Shown piece by piece: positions 60,430 to 64,000 of a stretch of DNA of 64,000 bases. The notes beneath the pieces were generated by a model, which made no database searches, had not been told where the DNA came from, and saw only the letters and a list, made by a program, of their open reading frames with translations. The stretch comes from Rariglobus hedericola (GTDB lineage Bacteria > Verrucomicrobiota > Verrucomicrobiia > Opitutales > Opitutaceae). The position numbers were made by a program, and so were the translations under genes. The stretch spans positions 798,501 through 862,500 of the forward strand of contig NZ_VMBG01000002.1 of the NCBI RefSeq assembly GCF_007559335.1. Reading direction: 5' to 3'. Within the stretch, counting starts at the first letter, position 1. The number at the start of each line of letters is the position of its first letter.

Positions 60430-61767
60430 TTAATCGCCGTCGTTCCACGGTTCTTCCCATTCGGTGTCGTTGAGGGCCTTCGGCATCGGCCGGCCCTCGA
60501 CGAGGCTGATGAGTTGCTGCGCGATGCCGGTCCAGGTGAACAGGCTGCGGGCCTTGTGCGCGCCCATGCGTGAAAGGCGGTTCCAGATTTTGGGATGACA
60601 GAACGGTTTCAGCATCATGATGCCGAGGTCTTCCTTGTCGAACGGGTCGCCGAAGAGCGCGTGGCGGCCGAAGGTGACGGCGCGGAAAAGTCCGCCGTGA
60701 ATCGTGACAACGGTTGGGCAACCGCAGGCCATCGATTCGATGGCGGTCATGCCAAACGGTTCGTAACGACTGCTCAACACGAAGAGATCGGCGGCGCGGT
60801 AGTAGTCGGCGAGATCTTCGTTGGCGATGTGACCGGCGAACTTCACGCGCTTGGTGAGGCCGAGTTTTTTGGTGAGAGCCTTGAGATCGGCCAGGATGCG
60901 TTTTTCCTGAGCGTCCATGCGTGTGCCGCCGACTGCCAGGTGGAGGATGATCTCGGGCGATCGTTTGGCGACGACCGCGAATGCTTTGATGAGGAGATCG
61001 TAGCCCTTGTTGGTCGCAAGCCGGCCGAGAGCGAGGATGGTGGGCTTGTTGAATTTGAGCCGGCGCCGGATCATTTGCCGCGAGGCTTCGCTCACGGGAT
61101 AGAAGCGGTTGTCGTCGTAACCCGGTGGGATCATGTGCACGCGCTCGGTGGGAATACCGTAGTCGGTGGTGACCATGTCGAGCTGCGGCGGAGTGGTGGC
61201 GACAACGAGATCGCAGGTGCGGTAGAGAATCGTCTCATGTTGGATGCGCTCGCTGAAGTTGAACTCCTTCTCAAACGACGCGGCTTTTTCCGGGTAGTCG
61301 GTCTCCATCTGTTGTTTTTTCCAGAGACCGAGCGAATGAGGAGTGTGCACGTGCGGGATGCTCAGCGCCTCGGAGAGACGCTGGCCGGCGACACCGGCAT
61401 CCCAGTAATGGGAGTTGATGAACTGGTAGGTGAGCCGGTTCTTTTTGATGAAACGCAGGGCGTTTTCGCACCACTCCATCAGATGGCGATGAAGGTATTC
61501 CTTGGGGATGAATTCATAGCCTCCGCAATTGGCGCGGATGACGCGGACGCGTGAGTTGACGATGTCGATCTCGGGCTGGCCCTCGAAGCGACGGGTCCAG
61601 ATGTCGACCTCGTGGCCGAGCTGGGCCAGTTTTTTTGCGAGCTCGATGACATAGACGACTTGACCGCCGGTATCTGCCGCGCCGAGAGGAGGATTGGCCG
61701 CGACATAACCATGGGTTGAAACCATGGCGATGCGCGGACGTTTTTTATCGGTATGTAACGTAGCCAT
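60430..61767 (-). CDS. Sucrose-phosphate synthase-type GT4 glycosyltransferase
   Basis: 445 residues, single GT4 unit. The N-domain has AMVSTHGYVAANPPLGAADT, then GGQVVYVIELAKKLAQLGHE, DIWTRRFEGQPEI, INSHYWDAG and HTPHSLGLWKKQQM, typical of sucrose synthase/sucrose-phosphate synthase glucosyltransferases. The C-domain has PPGYDDNRFYP, ALGRLATNKGYDLLIKAFA, and EPFGMTAIESMACGCP with the E-x7-E motif. It should form sucrose-6-phosphate from NDP-glucose and fructose-6-phosphate. First gene of the sucrose operon; two inverted repeats lie 59-134 bases upstream. Confidence 0.92.
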   Translation of the reverse strand: MATLHTDKKRPRIAMVSTHGYVAANPPLGAADTGGQVVYVIELAKKLAQLGHEVDIWTRRFEGQPEIDIVNSRVRVIRANCGGYEFIPKEYLHRHLMEWCENALRFIKKNRLTYQFINSHYWDAGVAGQRLSEALSIPHVHTPHSLGLWKKQQMETDYPEKAASFEKEFNFSERIQHETILYRTCDLVVATTPPQLDMVTTDYGIPTERVHMIPPGYDDNRFYPVSEASRQMIRRRLKFNKPTILALGRLATNKGYDLLIKAFAVVAKRSPEIILHLAVGGTRMDAQEKRILADLKALTKKLGLTKRVKFAGHIANEDLADYYRAADLFVLSSRYEPFGMTAIESMACGCPTVVTIHGGLFRAVTFGRHALFGDPFDKEDLGIMMLKPFCHPKIWNRLSRMGAHKARSLFTWTGIAQQLISLVEGRPMPKALNDTEWEEPWNDGD

Positions 61768-61825
61768 GAGTTCGAGTTTTTAAACCCACGGCGGGATGTG
61801 CAAGTCACGATGAAAGCAGCCGGTA

Positions 61826-61852
61826 ATTTGTAGTTGAAATAAAACTACAAAT
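61826..61852. promoter_or_regulatory. Perfect inverted repeat upstream of the sucrose operon
   Basis: ATTTGTAGTT (61826-61835) and AACTACAAAT (61843-61852) are exact reverse complements with a 7-base spacer GAAATAA. It is AT-rich and lies 59-85 bases before the sucrose-phosphate synthase start (61767). The position and size fit an operator for a dimeric regulator. Confidence 0.55.
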
Positions 61853-61882
61853 CGCGGTTTTTTACCACCGGAGGAAATTGGT

Positions 61883-61901
61883 TTTGGGGGATTCCCCCAA
61901 A
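61883..61901. repeat. GC hairpin between the esterase gene and the sucrose operon
   Basis: TTTGGGGG (61883-61890) and CCCCCAAA (61894-61901) form an 8-bp stem with the tri-loop ATT. It lies 25 bases past the esterase stop (61926) on the minus strand, but no T-tract follows in that direction. It may be a weak terminator or part of the sucrose promoter region. Confidence 0.45.
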
Positions 61902-61925
61902 TTTAAAAAAGCCTGGCGAGAAGCC

Positions 61926-62873
61926 TCAATTGACGGCCGGGGCGAGCCAGGTTCGCAGCGTTTTTTTGGAATCGGCGGGATGCGTCAGCAGAAAAAAATG
62001 GTCGGCGCCGGCGATGACCACGCCCTGATAACGCGCGGAGCGGGCGGTGAGTGATTTTGAATACGCGGCGAAGCCACCGTCCTTGACGTAGTATTCCTGT
62101 GCGCCCACGAGAAAACCGGCGCGTGCGGTTTTCGGCCAGGCGCGGTAGGCGTCGTCCGGCGGATACGCGGCCATCACGACGAGTTGTTGGTATCCGGCGG
62201 GATTGGCGGCGTAGACGCGCGTGGCCCCGAAACCTCCGGCGGAGAGCCCGACGAGCGAGGGCTTGGCCAGCGGATGTTTAAAGCGGACGGCGGCGGCGGC
62301 GAGGCATTCGCGTAAATAGGCGGCGGAGATTTCGGAGGGATCGATGCCGTAGGACGGGCAGAGGATGATGTGGTCGGGGAACCACTCGGCGAGCTGGTGT
62401 TGATACCAGATAAAACTGCCGCCGTAGCCGTGGAGAAAAAGAATGACGGGCGTCTGGGCGTTGCTTTGACGCGGCTGGTAAAGCAGCGCGAGGCCCTGGC
62501 GCGGGCGCGTCTCGGACAGGCAGTAATCGAGGGTGGAGGGAACGTTTTTAAAAACCGGACTGGCGGCGATCGCGGCGTAACGACGAGCGACGAGTTCGCT
62601 GAGTTTATCGGCATCGGCACCCGACATTCCGAAAACGGAGGACTGCGACAATGCGAGATTCACCAAGGCCGATTCCGGGAGGCGGCCGACACTGGCGCGC
62701 AGCATGGGCAGATATGGAGCCACTTCGGGCGTGGCCGAGGCGGGCGGCGCGGCATTGCGGGTGGGCCACGTGAGCTTGGTCACGGATTGCGCATGCAGAC
62801 CGGACGACAAGAAGACGGCGAACACGCAGCCGGTAATGATGAGCCGGTAAATGCTGCGGATCGACGTAAGCAT
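61926..62873 (-). CDS. Secreted alpha/beta-hydrolase (esterase-like)
   Basis: 315 residues from the ATG at 62873 with a signal peptide (LIITGCVFAVFLSSGLHAQ); the frame extends 59 codons further without signal character. The hydrolase core has ILFLHGYGGSFIWYQHQLAEW (oxyanion HG), nucleophile in VGLSAGGFGATRVYAAN (G-x-S-x-G, Ser at the elbow), and a late ADHFFLLTHP with the catalytic His region. It resembles secreted poly(hydroxyalkanoate)- or feruloyl-esterase-type proteins only loosely. Substrate unknown. It starts 31 bases after a MYG1-like gene on the same strand. Confidence 0.82.
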   Translation of the reverse strand: MLTSIRSIYRLIITGCVFAVFLSSGLHAQSVTKLTWPTRNAAPPASATPEVAPYLPMLRASVGRLPESALVNLALSQSSVFGMSGADADKLSELVARRYAAIAASPVFKNVPSTLDYCLSETRPRQGLALLYQPRQSNAQTPVILFLHGYGGSFIWYQHQLAEWFPDHIILCPSYGIDPSEISAAYLRECLAAAAVRFKHPLAKPSLVGLSAGGFGATRVYAANPAGYQQLVVMAAYPPDDAYRAWPKTARAGFLVGAQEYYVKDGGFAAYSKSLTARSARYQGVVIAGADHFFLLTHPADSKKTLRTWLAPAVN

Positions 62874-62904
62874 GATTGAATGACGCGGCGAAAAACCTTC
62901 GATG

Positions 62905-63786
62905 TTAATTGCTGTGCAGTGCGCGCAGCATGAGTTCGCGCAGGCGGTCGGGCTCGGTGGCGGACGTCTTGGCGACGAAGCCGCGGGCGTGGGCGAAGTG
63001 GACATCGGACTCGTTGGCGATGCGCGTGAAATCGAGGCGCGCGTTGTCACGATGACGGGCGAGCCCGTAACCGGTGTTGCGACGATCGGGCGAAATCAGG
63101 CCGATCACGCGATCACCCAAGCCGCGGCTTTCGACGTAACGCTCGATGGCGGCCGAGGGATCTTCGGGCATCGGGTCGGTGCGCGGGAGAAAAAGAACGG
63201 CGGGTGATCCGGGGACATCGTCGAGGGTCCACAGTTGGGCCGTGCGGGCGATGAAATCGAGACGCTCACGGAGTGAACGCACGTAAGTGAGAATATCCTC
63301 GCCGATCAGGCGCATCATTTCCCAGAGCGGTTCGCCGGGCTGCAGACGGGTGGTCTGGGCAAAGCGGCGCAGGAGGGTGCCGTCGATGGGGGAGTTGAGC
63401 TTGCCGATGACGTTGCGCTCCACACCGAGCCAACGCGCGGTGTCCATGGGACCGCGGCAGTCGAACCACTCGGCGGGTTCGAGCCAGTCGCAAAACTGGC
63501 GGGCATCCTCGTAGAGCCCCAGGTGGCGAAGCACGAGTGAGAGCGAGCACGTCGGAACGTGGTCGCGAGGGAGTTGGTGGTGATCGAAATTATTAAGCGC
63601 GGGATCGTGGCTGTGGCCGACATCGATCACCGCGATGGTGGAATCGGCGAGATCGGCGGGTGCAGGCTCGCGACGCACGATGGGCACGGGTTGCTCGGCG
63701 AGCAGCACGCAGCAGGCGAGGAACTCGTCTTTATGGGCGCCGCCAGGGTGCGTGAGAATCGTGGAAAACGGAGTGAAGGAAGACAT
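62905..63786 (-). CDS. MYG1/UPF0160-like metal-dependent hydrolase
   Basis: 293 residues. The N-terminus ILTHPGGAHKDEFLACCVLL carries the family motif THxGxxHxDE, with a further IAVIDVGHSHDPALNNFDHH resembling the DHH phosphoesterase metal motif. MYG1 proteins are putative Mn-dependent 3'-5' RNA exonucleases, conserved from bacteria to mammals. The C-terminal half has no clear motif except GFVAKTSATEPDRLRELM at the end. The gene diverges from the partial gene at 63,904 and shares 117 bases with it. Confidence 0.85.
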   Translation of the reverse strand: MSSFTPFSTILTHPGGAHKDEFLACCVLLAEQPVPIVRREPAPADLADSTIAVIDVGHSHDPALNNFDHHQLPRDHVPTCSLSLVLRHLGLYEDARQFCDWLEPAEWFDCRGPMDTARWLGVERNVIGKLNSPIDGTLLRRFAQTTRLQPGEPLWEMMRLIGEDILTYVRSLRERLDFIARTAQLWTLDDVPGSPAVLFLPRTDPMPEDPSAAIERYVESRGLGDRVIGLISPDRRNTGYGLARHRDNARLDFTRIANESDVHFAHARGFVAKTSATEPDRLRELMLRALHSN

Positions 63787-63903
63787 CTAGGGAGCGAACG
63801 TAACCGCATGTGCAGTCGCCGCAACCTCGCAAGGCTGCACGCCGCGGAGTTTTCAGATCGCGGTGGACGACACTGAAGCCGTCGTGCAAAACGAAGCCTC
63901 CCC

Positions 63904-64000
63904 ATGAAGCGACCCGACCTGCAGGCTGAAGTGCAACAATTGTTCGATGACCTTGTCGCCGCGAACGAAGAGCGTGGCTTGCAGGCGGCGGTGTATCTGC
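63904..64000 (+). CDS. Start of an unidentified gene (runs off the right edge)
   Basis: An ATG at 63904 opens a frame that stays open to the window edge for 32 residues: MKRPDLQAEVQQLFDDLVAA, then NEERGLQAAVYL. The opening resembles the N-terminus of class C beta-lactamase-like serine hydrolases, where a self-contained helix precedes the first beta strand, but there is too little to be sure. It is divergent from the MYG1-like gene. Confidence 0.5.
   Translation, partial: MKRPDLQAEVQQLFDDLVAANEERGLQAAVYL

Overview
The window reads as chromosomal DNA of a high-GC, Gram-negative member of the Verrucomicrobiota, probably an Opitutaceae relative. The pointers are five PEP-CTERM surface proteins (two of them autotransporter-associated beta-strand repeat proteins), an H-X9-DG-type pseudopilin, 7TMR-DISM receptors, TonB receptors and a MoxR/DUF58/VWA operon with a giant TPR protein. 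The lineage is inferred from gene content; no 16S or other marker is present. No tRNA, rRNA, CRISPR, insertion sequence or prophage was seen. Coding is dense, and no gap between genes exceeds about 300 bases.

Layout. 1-1,000: start of a TonB siderophore-type receptor on the minus strand, with an inverted repeat inside its predicted promoter. 1,166-5,874: four-gene plus-strand operon (TPR-like protein, FMN alpha-hydroxyacid dehydrogenase, ZigA/YciC-like COG0523 GTPase, DUF481 outer-membrane protein), facing a WD40-GNAT pair. 7,462-10,293: MASE1-PAS-PAS hybrid histidine kinase. 10,384-17,875: LuxR-type regulator, a perfect 22-bp palindrome, then two related Ala/Lys-repeat secreted proteins, an outer-membrane barrel and a PEP-CTERM protein. 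18,002-20,266: second TonB receptor. 20,279-30,513: two beta-strand-repeat PEP-CTERM proteins interleaved with two paralogous 7TMR-DISM receptors, one ending in a HisKA kinase with a NarL-type regulator, the other in a LytS-type kinase with a LytTR regulator. 30,731-46,195: a 15.5-kb minus-strand operon (coiled-coil membrane protein, MoxR, DUF58, two VWA membrane proteins, 2,539-aa TPR protein). 46,396-51,459: a Fur/Zur-like regulator divergent from a tightly coupled operon of DUF4465 and PEP-CTERM surface proteins, a pseudopilin, a small membrane protein and a His-rich COG0523 GTPase. 51,524-53,844: pyruvate kinase and a WalJ/YycJ-like hydrolase. 53,957-56,258: a pterin cluster (BH4-type 6-pyruvoyltetrahydropterin synthase, FolE2, SDR reductase). 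56,764-61,767: a sucrose operon (sucrose-phosphate synthase, a phosphatase fused to an (alpha/alpha)6 glycosidase, fructokinase, MscS channel). 61,926-64,000: esterase, MYG1-like protein and the start of an unidentified gene.

Functional themes are metal handling (two COG0523 GTPases, Fur-family regulator, zinc-independent FolE2, TonB receptors), surface display and its sensing (PEP-CTERM proteins beside membrane receptors), and osmotic adaptation (sucrose synthesis and turnover beside a mechanosensitive channel). The least explained units are the Ala/Lys-repeat operon, the giant TPR operon, the metal-linked PEP-CTERM/pseudopilin operon and the phosphatase-glycosidase fusion.
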